From Candidatus Methanoperedens sp. (lineage in GTDB: Archaea; Halobacteriota; Methanosarcinia; Methanosarcinales; Methanoperedenaceae): a stretch of DNA of 58,372 nucleotides. The DNA is taken from NCBI GenBank assembly GCA_026552855.1, contig JAPMTX010000139.1, positions 1 through 58,372 on the forward strand. The letters run 5' to 3'. The notes under the pieces are model-generated. The model did no database searches. It was not told where the DNA came from and worked only from the letters and a program-made list of their open reading frames with translations. A program made the translations under genes and the position numbers. Each line of letters starts with the position of its first letter. Positions within the stretch are counted from its first letter, which is position 1. Shown here one piece after another: positions 16,309 through 24,453 of this stretch.

Positions 16309-17793
16309 GATAAAACGGGTTTATAGCGAAGCCACTTTTGAGCGGGGTCTGAAGTATTTCTGGACAACCTTGGCAGCAAGTGTTCATGCCCCTATGGAAC
16401 GAACTGCAAACATGGCGCTGCAATGCTGCTCCAATACTTTAATGGAGACTACATGGATGGGGATGAGGTCATGAAAAGGGTGGAAGACATGAGCAGTGAA
16501 GAATTAAAGGAAGTTATAGAGCGGCTGATAAGCATGAATCCGGCAAATCTTTTGTATTTAACTGTTCCAGCAGGTGAGAAAAAGGCAAGCGAGAAACTGC
16601 TTGCGGCGCTGGACAAAGAAATAAAATCGAGGCTGAAGCGCATAGAATATACATACGCAGATGCTGGGTTCGTGGATGATTTCGCGAAGTTCATAAAAGT
16701 CAACGAAGATGCACTCACTAAGGAGCAGATCTTTTATATTCTGGAATTTCTGGTTAAGAATTGCGAGGAATACGGGTATTTTTACGATGATTACTCAGAC
16801 AGCTATTTTGGAGATGTGATTTTTGAGAACTTATGCGATGCGTTCGTGAAGAAGGACTTAGAGGAGAAGGATTTTGAGAAGTTGAAAAAGCTGAGGAGTG
16901 AGGATAATTATGAAATGCTCGGTCCATTTTTCAATAGAATAACTGCTGTGGAAAGTGCCGCAAAATTAGCGGATTTTGAGGAATATATCCATGAATTTTT
17001 GGATGAGCGTTCTTACGTGGAGTTCCTGATAAACTGCGGGCTGATAGATAAAGCGAGGAGGTTGATTGAAGCCAGTGAATCTTTAGATGAAGGAAGCAGG
17101 TTCAGGTTATATTTGCGGATTGATAAGGGTGATGCGATAGAGTTTGCCCTGGGGAAAGGACTCTATTCGAGTTTGATGCAGTACTATCATGAAATAGGAG
17201 CGCATGATGAAGCGGTGGGTTTATTTAAGGAAGTGGTAAGCGATGAAGAAAAGAGAGTGCAGTTAAAACATGACCTGTATCTTTACAGGGATATTTTTGA
17301 TTCTATAAATAAGACTGAAAAGAAGGAGGGACTGGGAGAGGTTTTGCGTTCTCTTTTTGAGATTTGCTATTCGTTGAAGTATTACGGGCTGTGCGTGGAT
17401 GTGGGGGTGAAGCTGAGCGATAAAGAGCTTATGAGGAAGTTGATAAGTCAAAAGAGAGGTTATGACTTCGGTGTGGATGCAAAGATAAAATTACTGGATT
17501 ATTTGAAGGAAGATTATAAGGAAGAGGTGGAGAAAGAGCTAAAGGAGCTTGCTGAATCCCTGATAGAGGAAAAGAAGAATTACGCTTATGGGAAAGCCGC
17601 AGAATGCGTATTCCTGCTGAAGAAAATGATGGGCAAAGAAGAGTGGGAGAAGTATGTGAAAGGACTTTATAGTATGCATTCGAGGAAAATGAATCTGTGG
17701 TTGGAGTTTACACGGAGAGGAGTAAGTTTGAAAAAGAAGACGGGAATGGTGACAATAGAGGATAGAGGTTATGATATTGCTAAAAGCAGGTGA
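16295..17793 (+). pseudogene. SWIM zinc-finger protein with internal deletion and frameshift
   Basis: The first 22 or so codons encode the usual SWIM-protein opening (RVYSEATFERGLKYF). Then the frame shifts: from 16342 another frame is open and reads LDNLGSKCSCPYG, then C-K-H-G, the SWIM zinc ligands CxC...CxH at 16381-16416. That frame continues without interruption into the long helical-repeat region (intact from ATG 16423 to the stop at 17793, 456 codons). Between KYF and LDN, intact family members have roughly 30-50 more residues, so a deletion that changed frame has removed them. The SWIM finger thus lies in a frame with no start codon. The helical domain could still be made from ATG 16423. 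Overlaps the next gene by GTGA. Confidence 0.7.
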
Positions 17794-17798
17794 TAAAT

Positions 17799-18338
17799 AT
17801 GCGAGAGTATGACGAGACAGATAGGATCTTGGAAGCTATGGGGATTCCGTCTCCCAGCAGGATGATGAACTATATCACGGATTCATGGCGCAAGGAGCAG
17901 GAGAGCAAACCCATCAACCTGAACACTACAATCTCGGCAGGGCTTAATAAATACCGAATGCACTGGATCGATGGAGTGGCAAAAGCCCTTGGTATATCCA
18001 CTAAAGAGAGGAAAAAGGAGAAAATAGAAAAGATAATCAGCAAACTCACCACGCAGTTGGATGATGTTATCGAAAAGCTCCCGCCTGAATCCCGCGAGGC
18101 GCTAAAGATGGTAATTAAGGCTGGCGGCTGGGTGCGTTATAACCAGCTTTCTAAGAAATTCGGCGGCGAGGAGGAGGATAGCTATTTCTGGGAAAGTGAG
18201 CCTCCGGCTTCTACTATTGGAAGTCTCAGGCTGCATGCGCTGCTTTTTGTGGGGAAGGCTGGGATTGGCGGCAGGATGTATAAGGTGGCGGTGGTGCCGA
18301 AGGATATCAGGGAACAGCTTGAGGAGATGTTGAGATGA
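17799..18338 (+). CDS. Hypothetical protein downstream of the SWIM gene
   Basis: I choose ATG 17799; GTG 17790 is an in-frame alternative that overlaps the preceding stop. The 179-residue protein has a charged helical middle (STKERKKEKIEKIISK, about 70-95) and a C-terminal alpha/beta region (about 105-179). The stretch AGGWVRYNQLSKKFGGEEED looks like a winged-helix-like fold. It follows the SWIM gene directly and is probably its co-transcribed partner. Function unknown. Confidence 0.7.
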   Translation: MREYDETDRILEAMGIPSPSRMMNYITDSWRKEQESKPINLNTTISAGLNKYRMHWIDGVAKALGISTKERKKEKIEKIISKLTTQLDDVIEKLPPESREALKMVIKAGGWVRYNQLSKKFGGEEEDSYFWESEPPASTIGSLRLHALLFVGKAGIGGRMYKVAVVPKDIREQLEEMLR

Positions 18339-18354
18339 TGAACAGGTGGTAAAA

Positions 18355-19116
18355 ATGGCAAAATTTTGCCCGAACTGCGGGAACCAGATGAGCGATAACG
18401 CGAAGTTCTGTGTGGAATGCGGCTCAAAGCTTGGAGATTATCCGAGCGGCGGCGCTGGAATAAAAGATAACATCATACAGCGGTCGCAGGTAGGGGCGGC
18501 GAGCGTGGGAAGTGTAGAGATCTCTCCGGTTATTTCTCAACATATAGAATTTAAAGGCGGAATAGTCCCACAGCCACAGGAAATAGATAACACCTATTCT
18601 GAAATTTTAAAATATTTCTATTCTGACCCTTTATTGCAATTCTCTCAGTTACAGAAAACAATTATCCGAATGGAGCCGCGCATCTGGGATGGTGAGAAAT
18701 ATATTTCGATATTTAAAGGCAGCATAATAATACTAGTGGGGGCTTGGGAAGGAGCGGAACTTTTCGATAGAATAGTTGCATACAAAATTTTAAACGAATT
18801 GGATAAAAGAGGAGTTGAAAGCATAGTTATAGCAGATAGATACTGGCAGGAAGTTAAGGAGAGATACTACGATTCTCCATACATCGCAGTTGGCGGTCCT
18901 ATATCCAACTCGGTTTCAAACGAAATCGCTGAGAAGCTTGGATTAAATAAAGATACAGTAAACGTAGGATTCAAAGAGCTTGGCAGAAAATTTGTTGGTT
19001 ATGCATGGGGCGTCGATGTAAGAAGTACACTTAATGCAGGTAAAATATTCATTGAGTCCTACTTAGATAATTTTGCGACAAAGATAAAAGAGGGGAAGTT
19101 TGCTGAAAAGAGGTAG
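18355..19116 (+). CDS. Soluble zinc-ribbon protein with QRS tail motif
   Basis: The 253-residue protein (ATG 18355, ggtggt site) starts with a zinc ribbon (Cys5, 8, 19, 22). Next come the motif DNIIQRSQVG (38-47) and a weaker copy SPVISQHIEF (57-66), the same kind of tail found in the three membrane proteins of the island. The rest (75-253) is alpha/beta with an ILVGAWEGAELFDR stretch, and AVGGPISNSVSNEIAEKLG resembling the Gly-Gly-Pro-x-x-Asn loop of some archaeal S-layer-associated proteins. DNA after about 18540 is markedly more AT-rich than the first 190 bases. No membrane helix. It may be a soluble adaptor that recognises the membrane partners; this is inference. Confidence 0.75.
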   Translation: MAKFCPNCGNQMSDNAKFCVECGSKLGDYPSGGAGIKDNIIQRSQVGAASVGSVEISPVISQHIEFKGGIVPQPQEIDNTYSEILKYFYSDPLLQFSQLQKTIIRMEPRIWDGEKYISIFKGSIIILVGAWEGAELFDRIVAYKILNELDKRGVESIVIADRYWQEVKERYYDSPYIAVGGPISNSVSNEIAEKLGLNKDTVNVGFKELGRKFVGYAWGVDVRSTLNAGKIFIESYLDNFATKIKEGKFAEKR

Positions 19117-19122
19117 ATTCAA

Positions 19123-19212
19123 ATGCTAAATTTCTGCCAGAGCTGCGAGTACAATATGAGAGATAGTAGCGAAGCACTGCATGAAATACTGAAATCAGCA
19201 AAAGAGGAATAA
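19123..19212 (+). CDS. Tiny half zinc-ribbon frame, 29 aa
   Basis: The frame opens FCQSCEYNM, a single zinc knuckle like the first half of the ribbon in the preceding gene, then a charged helix. It starts 6 bases after one gene and ends 4 bases before the AAA-DAC gene. It may be a decayed duplicate of a zinc-ribbon gene, or a translated spacer. Confidence 0.3.
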   Translation: MLNFCQSCEYNMRDSSEALHEILKSAKEE

Positions 19213-19216
19213 TCTC

Positions 19217-20899
19217 ATGTCCTTCTCCACCACCCTCTCCGCCGAAGCCCGGGGTCTAACAAAAGCCGCCAAACAGGCAGAAGAAGCAGGCAACATCGAG
19301 CAGGCGCGCGCCCTGTACCTTCAAGCTGCTGGAAAATTCAATGAAGCAAGCGCGCTCACTTCAGATAAGGTTGAGAAAAATACGCAGGCTGGATTAGCGA
19401 AGCACTTCTATGAATATGCTCTCTCTCTCGGCAATCAGCCCAGCGCCATCGGCGGCGCGCCTGCGGGAAAAGAAGAGAAAAAGCTGACAAAAGAAGATTT
19501 GATTGTTCATGAGAAGCCGAACATTAGGTTCAGCGACATTGGCGGGCTTGACAGCGTAAAAGAAGAGCTTAAGAAAGCCATCATTTACCCTTTCACCCAT
19601 AAGAGGCTCTACGAGTATTACAACCAGAAACCCGGCGGCGGCGTTCTCCTCTACGGTCCTCCGGGCTGCGGCAAGACAATGATAGCCAAGGCTGCTGCCT
19701 GCGAATGCGGCGCGGATTTCATCAATGTGGAGACAAGCACTATAATGAGCAAATGGGTGGGAGAATCGGAGAAGGCAATCAAGAACATCTTCGAGGTGGC
19801 AAGAGGCTGCGAGCGTGCCATAATCTTTTTTGATGAGTTCGATGCCGTGGGTGGGCGGCGCAGCGAGATCGAGGACTACGCAAAACGTATCGTGAATGAG
19901 CTTTTGCAGCAGATGGACGGGATGACAAAGAACGATAATATACTGGTGCTGGCTGCCACAAATGAGCCGTGGGCTATAGACCCGGCATTAAGAAGACCGG
20001 GACGCCTGAAAAAACTGGTATTTATCCCGCCGCCTGACCTTGATGCACGCAGATCTATATTCGAGATATACCTTCGAAAACTTCCGCTTGAGGTTGATGT
20101 CGATTCTAAATACCTAGCTCAGGTAACGCAGGGTTTCTCAGGCGCTGATATTGCGGCAGTTTGCGGCGATGCTTCAGAAATACCTCTTCAGGAGGCACTG
20201 GCAGGGAAGCCGCAGCGTAAGATAAGGAAACTTGACTTTGAGAAAGCAATGGAGGGCAGGCGCTCGTCCATAGTTCCCTGGATCAGAATGGCTATCGAGC
20301 AGGTGAAAAAGAGCAGGGAAGAAGACCTGTTCAGCGAGCTGGTAAAACTTGGAGAGAGTTATGCTGCGGGTTCTGTAAAATCTCAGGTTCAGCAACCTGT
20401 GAAATCAGAGGCGCTGCAAATAAAACCAGAGATGATCTCAAGAATAATCTCTGGTACCAGGGTTGGTGATGGAGTATTGAAATCAGTATTAAATATCGCC
20501 GTTGAAATCTCAAATGAAGGAAGAGAGGGGAAGCCCGTTGGAACAGCTTTCTTAATTGGTGATAGTAAAGCGGTGCTTGCGAAATCCAAACAGCTTGTGC
20601 TGAATCCATTCGAGGGGCATGCGTATGAAAAAAGACTTGTTACAAACCCAGAAATATGGGAGAATATCAAGGAGTTCGCTCAACTGGATGGTGCTTTCGT
20701 TATCTCGGATGATGGCTTAATCGAATGTGCTGGAAGGTATCTAACTGCAGATGCGGATATAAATTTGCCCGAAGGATTTGGGACAAGACATTCCTCGGTT
20801 GCTGCTATTACAGTGGTGACAAATGCGATAGGTATCGTGGTATCTCAAAGCGGAGGGATTAGGATAATTAAAAAAGGAAAGATAGATGCTAAGATATAA
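19217..20899 (+). CDS. MIT + Vps4-type AAA ATPase fused to a diadenylate cyclase domain
   Basis: The 560-residue protein has three parts. Residues 8-70 fit a MIT helical bundle (AEEAGNIEQARALYLQAAGK), the ESCRT-III-binding module of Vps4. Residues 100-345 are a classical AAA domain with Walker A GPPGCGKT (147-154), the Vps4/katanin pore loop SKWVGESE (178-185), Walker B FFDEFDA (204-210), sensor AATN (246-249) and arginine finger RRPGR (259-263). Residues 405-560 match the archaeal DAC domain that makes c-di-AMP: EGREGKPVG, DGA (491-493) and GTRH (522-525), then VVSQSGGIRI. The residue after RH is Ser, where many DAC enzymes have Arg. It would couple ESCRT-like disassembly to c-di-AMP; activity is not proven. 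Confidence 0.85.
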   Translation: MSFSTTLSAEARGLTKAAKQAEEAGNIEQARALYLQAAGKFNEASALTSDKVEKNTQAGLAKHFYEYALSLGNQPSAIGGAPAGKEEKKLTKEDLIVHEKPNIRFSDIGGLDSVKEELKKAIIYPFTHKRLYEYYNQKPGGGVLLYGPPGCGKTMIAKAAACECGADFINVETSTIMSKWVGESEKAIKNIFEVARGCERAIIFFDEFDAVGGRRSEIEDYAKRIVNELLQQMDGMTKNDNILVLAATNEPWAIDPALRRPGRLKKLVFIPPPDLDARRSIFEIYLRKLPLEVDVDSKYLAQVTQGFSGADIAAVCGDASEIPLQEALAGKPQRKIRKLDFEKAMEGRRSSIVPWIRMAIEQVKKSREEDLFSELVKLGESYAAGSVKSQVQQPVKSEALQIKPEMISRIISGTRVGDGVLKSVLNIAVEISNEGREGKPVGTAFLIGDSKAVLAKSKQLVLNPFEGHAYEKRLVTNPEIWENIKEFAQLDGAFVISDDGLIECAGRYLTADADINLPEGFGTRHSSVAAITVVTNAIGIVVSQSGGIRIIKKGKIDAKI

Positions 20900-20925
20900 G
20901 GTTGCATTAATTAAGAAGTGAATAA

Positions 20926-23508
20926 ATGGATAGCAGGGATACATTACATGAAACTCAAAATAAACCAGATGTACTTCGTGAGTTCGAGTTTTACGGCGGA
21001 TGCATCCGTGTAAAGATATCCGTAAAAAATACCTCCGATTTAGCCATTCTTGATACTGCGCTTGAGCTTGAGGCTGATGAGCAGATTCTTCATTTTGACC
21101 GCTGCGAGCCTGAGTATCCTGAGAAAAAAGGGAGAATTCTCCTCGGCAACATCAATCCGAATACCGATAGAACAGTGGCTTTTTACCTCGACCCTCTGAT
21201 ATGCGCGAAGGAAGGGACGGATATCAACTGCCGCGTTAGCTTCAAGGACGCTTTCGGAAGACCCGACTCTGTGCAGATGGAGACCCTGAAAATAAAAGTG
21301 GTCTGCCCGATATTCCGCACCGAACAGGATATCAATGTAGGCAGGCTGAAGGAACTCATATCAGAGCTTCAGTTCCAAGACAGCAAGGTCTATACACTTC
21401 CTAAAAGGGGGGAAATTTCAGAGCTTTTGAGGACATGCAGGGATGTTGTTCTGCTGCACGATGTTCGCCATATAAAAACATTCAAGACCACAGATGAAAA
21501 GACCTACGAAGCCTGGTATTACGGAAAGACGAAGGTAACGAAGAAAGACCTTGTGATAAAATGCGCTATCTGCAAGGATACTGAGAGCATTGAGGTTTTT
21601 GCTTCTGGAAACGACCCTGGCGACATCACAGGTCTTCTTGCTGAGATAGGGCGCAATCTTACAAGGGAATTCGAGAGGCTGGGGAAAGTTCAGTCTGTTT
21701 TTAATATACATATCAAGAATTCCATTATACAGAGGAGCAATCTGTTGAGTTTCTGCGACATAGATGGTAGCTGCGGCGGGAATGTGGTTATTGACGATAG
21801 CGTGGTGCAGCGTTCGAATATTGCTTCGTGGAATGAAGTGCAGAAAAAGGAATTGGAGGAGGAAAGAGCAAGACACCCAGATGATATATCACAGATTCAA
21901 TATTGGATAACCACATCGAATTGGTATGATCAGCACATACCATCCCGTCCTTGCTCCGGGGCTTTTGACCGTCAGGAGAAACAGATATGGTGGTATTATA
22001 AAAACAGGGATAACGTCAGACCAGGTGATAAGGCTGTAGTATACCAACCCGGAGGTGATGTAGAGGCTGGTAAAGAAAAAATACGAATCGATGAGAGAGT
22101 AAAAGGGTCGTTCATCGGAAATTTTACTGTTGATAAAATAATAGAAAAGAGGGATTTCACAGTTCCAGATATCTGCTGGACAGAACCGTACGACGGCTGG
22201 CTTAAAACCGTTGAAAAAGGATTTCTCTGGCCGAAAAATAAAATCATTAAAAGAAAAAATATAAATGATGATTTATTATTAAAAATAACAAAAAGTCCTA
22301 ATATCGGGTTGGTGTTTAAGGGAAAAACTTGGATTAAAATTACTAAGGAGTATTATGATGTGGTACTCGAAGCTTATAATAAGCCATACAAGGAAGATAG
22401 AGAATCAGGGGTAATAGAGAGAGAGGATGAGCAGGAAAAGCCTTATGGGCGATGGGATGAGGAAGAGAGACAAAGGTTAAGTGAAGAGTATCACCGCCGC
22501 GCCATTGAGGAAGAAGAGGGCAGACAGCAAGAAGAGCAGGAGCGCACAACACGGGAAAGAGAAGAATTAAGGGCACATAAAGAAGGAACATCGTGGAAAG
22601 GCTTCTTTGCCGTGGCGCTGCTGTTGGGTGTGCTGGTGCTGGGATACTTGGCGCTTGCGCCGGGTGCAACTGAAGCGCCTGGAACCACGAAATCCACACC
22701 AACACCTGATGCTACTACAAGTGTAACCCAGATTCCCAAGGTTACTCAAACAGTTTCTCCAGCACTCGAATCTACGCCAGTCTCAGACCAGAAGACCTTC
22801 ATCAGCACAATCGGCATGGAGTTCGTGCTTATTCCTGCGGGCGAGTTTGACATGGGTTCGCCGACAAGTGAAAAAGGCAGTTTACCTGAAGAAAGACCCG
22901 TCCATCGGGTAAAGATTTCAAAGCCTTTCTACATGGGTAAAAATAAAGTCACCCAGAAACAGTGGAGTGATATCATGGGAAACAACCCCTCATTTTTAAA
23001 AGGTGATGACCTGCCCGTGGACCAGGTATCATGGTACGATATTCAGGATTTCATCAAGCAACTTAATGAGAAAGAAGGTACGAACAAATACCGGCTGCCC
23101 TCAGAGGCGGAATGGGAATACTCCATACGGGCTGGAACTAATACAACGTATTTCTTCGGGGATAATATATCAGAACTCGGTGATTATGCATGGTATGATG
23201 GGACGCATCCTGTTGGTCAAAAGAAACCCAATCCATGGGGACTGTACGACATGCACGGCAATGGCTTTGAATGGATTCAGGATATATATCACGGATTCTA
23301 CGGTTATAACGGTGCACCCACAGATGGTAGTGCCTGGGAAGGCGTAACTTCAGAAGGAGGGGTAGGTTCTAAGAGAGTCCTCCGAGGTAGCCGTGGCTGC
23401 CTTCTCTATAACAATATAGACGGTCACTGCCGTTCAGCATCTCGCGACTCTGAGTCTCAGGGCATCCGGAACGGTGGGATAGGCTTTCGTCTCGTGAGGG
23501 ATTTGTAG
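20926..23508 (+). CDS. Shared module + EVE-like domain + membrane helix + FGE-sulfatase domain
   Basis: The 860-residue protein begins with the cytosolic module also found at 9265 and 13422 (residues 18-300: beta-sandwich ISVKNTSDLAI, V-V-C-P linker, tails NSIIQRSN (265-272) and DSVVQRSNI (291-299)). Residues 324-478 look like an EVE/PUA-type domain (QYWITTSNWYD, VRPGDKAVVYQ), a fold that reads modified bases. A charged helix, one membrane helix (558-577), a Thr/Pro linker and an FGE-sulfatase domain (625-860) follow: IPAGEFDMGS, YRLPSEAEWEY, GNGFEW, GIGFRLVR. The FGE domain would be outside. Its two Cys near the end (GSRGC, GHC) do not have the spacing of catalytic FGE, so enzyme activity is doubtful. 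Last gene of the island. Confidence 0.8.
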   Translation: MDSRDTLHETQNKPDVLREFEFYGGCIRVKISVKNTSDLAILDTALELEADEQILHFDRCEPEYPEKKGRILLGNINPNTDRTVAFYLDPLICAKEGTDINCRVSFKDAFGRPDSVQMETLKIKVVCPIFRTEQDINVGRLKELISELQFQDSKVYTLPKRGEISELLRTCRDVVLLHDVRHIKTFKTTDEKTYEAWYYGKTKVTKKDLVIKCAICKDTESIEVFASGNDPGDITGLLAEIGRNLTREFERLGKVQSVFNIHIKNSIIQRSNLLSFCDIDGSCGGNVVIDDSVVQRSNIASWNEVQKKELEEERARHPDDISQIQYWITTSNWYDQHIPSRPCSGAFDRQEKQIWWYYKNRDNVRPGDKAVVYQPGGDVEAGKEKIRIDERVKGSFIGNFTVDKIIEKRDFTVPDICWTEPYDGWLKTVEKGFLWPKNKIIKRKNINDDLLLKITKSPNIGLVFKGKTWIKITKEYYDVVLEAYNKPYKEDRESGVIEREDEQEKPYGRWDEEERQRLSEEYHRRAIEEEEGRQQEEQERTTREREELRAHKEGTSWKGFFAVALLLGVLVLGYLALAPGATEAPGTTKSTPTPDATTSVTQIPKVTQTVSPALESTPVSDQKTFISTIGMEFVLIPAGEFDMGSPTSEKGSLPEERPVHRVKISKPFYMGKNKVTQKQWSDIMGNNPSFLKGDDLPVDQVSWYDIQDFIKQLNEKEGTNKYRLPSEAEWEYSIRAGTNTTYFFGDNISELGDYAWYDGTHPVGQKKPNPWGLYDMHGNGFEWIQDIYHGFYGYNGAPTDGSAWEGVTSEGGVGSKRVLRGSRGCLLYNNIDGHCRSASRDSESQGIRNGGIGFRLVRDL

Positions 23509-23528
23509 CTACTTTCCACCTTACCCTC

Positions 23529-24026
23529 TCACATCCTCCACCTTTCATCCACAGGAAAACGCTCGTTGATCCACATAAGCACCCTATTCTTATAGATGAT
23601 ACTGTACTCCCTCGAAAGCACAGGTATATCCCCGAAGAACTCCGAACGGGTGGTTTCAACCTTCAGGATATCCCGCCTCGTCTCAAGCTTGTGCTCCCTG
23701 AGAATCCTGCCTATCGGGATATCGGCGCGCATGATGTCGCTCATTACCGCAGGCGGCATCCTTTTGAGAGGAGCCAGGGACTTTGCAAGCACATACACCG
23801 TATCATCCGCATTCAGAGTCACAAGCCTGCTATTAACCTCATCCCCCGCCTCTATTTCCAGAAGCTTTGCCGTATCAGGTGCGGCTTTTATGATGCTCTG
23901 CTCCAGCGTTACGACCTTTACAGTCTTTCCTGTCAGCAGTTCAAGCAGCAGCGTGACCGAGCCGTCCGTACCCGCGCAGACGCGCAGGCAGACAGGAATA
24001 TCAGGTCTTTTGAGCGCATCCCACAA
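23529..24026 (-). CDS. Chorismate lyase (DUF98 family)
   Basis: DUF98 proteins convert chorismate to 4-hydroxybenzoate and pyruvate; in methanogens 4-hydroxybenzoate feeds methanopterin synthesis. The 165-residue protein has the family landmarks: IEAGDEVNSRLVTLN, a following AKSLAPLKRMP, and IGRILREHKLETRR with the conserved Glu-Thr-Arg-Arg. It uses TTG as start, 2 bases after the stop of the DUF5611 gene, so translation is coupled. Convergent with the island. Confidence 0.85.
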   Translation of the reverse strand: MWDALKRPDIPVCLRVCAGTDGSVTLLLELLTGKTVKVVTLEQSIIKAAPDTAKLLEIEAGDEVNSRLVTLNADDTVYVLAKSLAPLKRMPPAVMSDIMRADIPIGRILREHKLETRRDILKVETTRSEFFGDIPVLSREYSIIYKNRVLMWINERFPVDERWRM

Positions 24027-24028
24027 AT

Positions 24029-24340
24029 TCAGGCTCCCTGCACTTCTTTTTTGGCTTTCGCAAGGCGCTCCTTGGCAGTGTAGCCGGTCGCCTCCTCAAG
24101 AAAGACCCTGTAGCGCTTGTTGGTATCAAGAATGATCTCGTCGCTTATGCCCTTGCCGGATTCAGTATCGACTGCCATCTTCTTTTTATCGATCCAGACG
24201 GTCAACCTGGAAAAAGCGCCGTAGCCAAGTGTGAGTTTACCGTTCTCTTCCTTCACCTCTGCAGGAAAATTCCTCTTCAGTACCTCGCCTATCCGTGCAA
24301 TATCCTGGGTGAACCCTCGTTTAATAGAATACTCCTGAAT
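24029..24340 (-). CDS. DUF5611 protein with an apparent ATT start codon
   Basis: The frame is open upstream of GTG 24256 and encodes the expected family opening QEYSIKRGFTQDIARIGE. The family usually starts Met-Gln-Glu-Tyr; here that codon is ATT (24340-24338), with an aggtgat ribosome-binding site about 4 bases before it, and an in-frame stop lies six codons further upstream. No ATG, GTG or TTG fits. The product is 103 residues, ending EEATGYTAKERLAKAKKE as in other members. Function of the family is unknown. The ATT could also be a sequencing error. It precedes the chorismate lyase gene by two bases, so the two are one operon. Confidence 0.75.
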   Translation of the reverse strand: MQEYSIKRGFTQDIARIGEVLKRNFPAEVKEENGKLTLGYGAFSRLTVWIDKKKMAVDTESGKGISDEIILDTNKRYRVFLEEATGYTAKERLAKAKKEVQGA

Positions 24341-24453
24341 AGTATCACCTGCATCCTAAAGGTCTGCATAAGATTAAAAGATTACCCAAGGAGATCAGGA
24401 ATAATTATCTTAATATATCCTTGTTAGATAGTATATAACTGAAAGTTAAGTTA

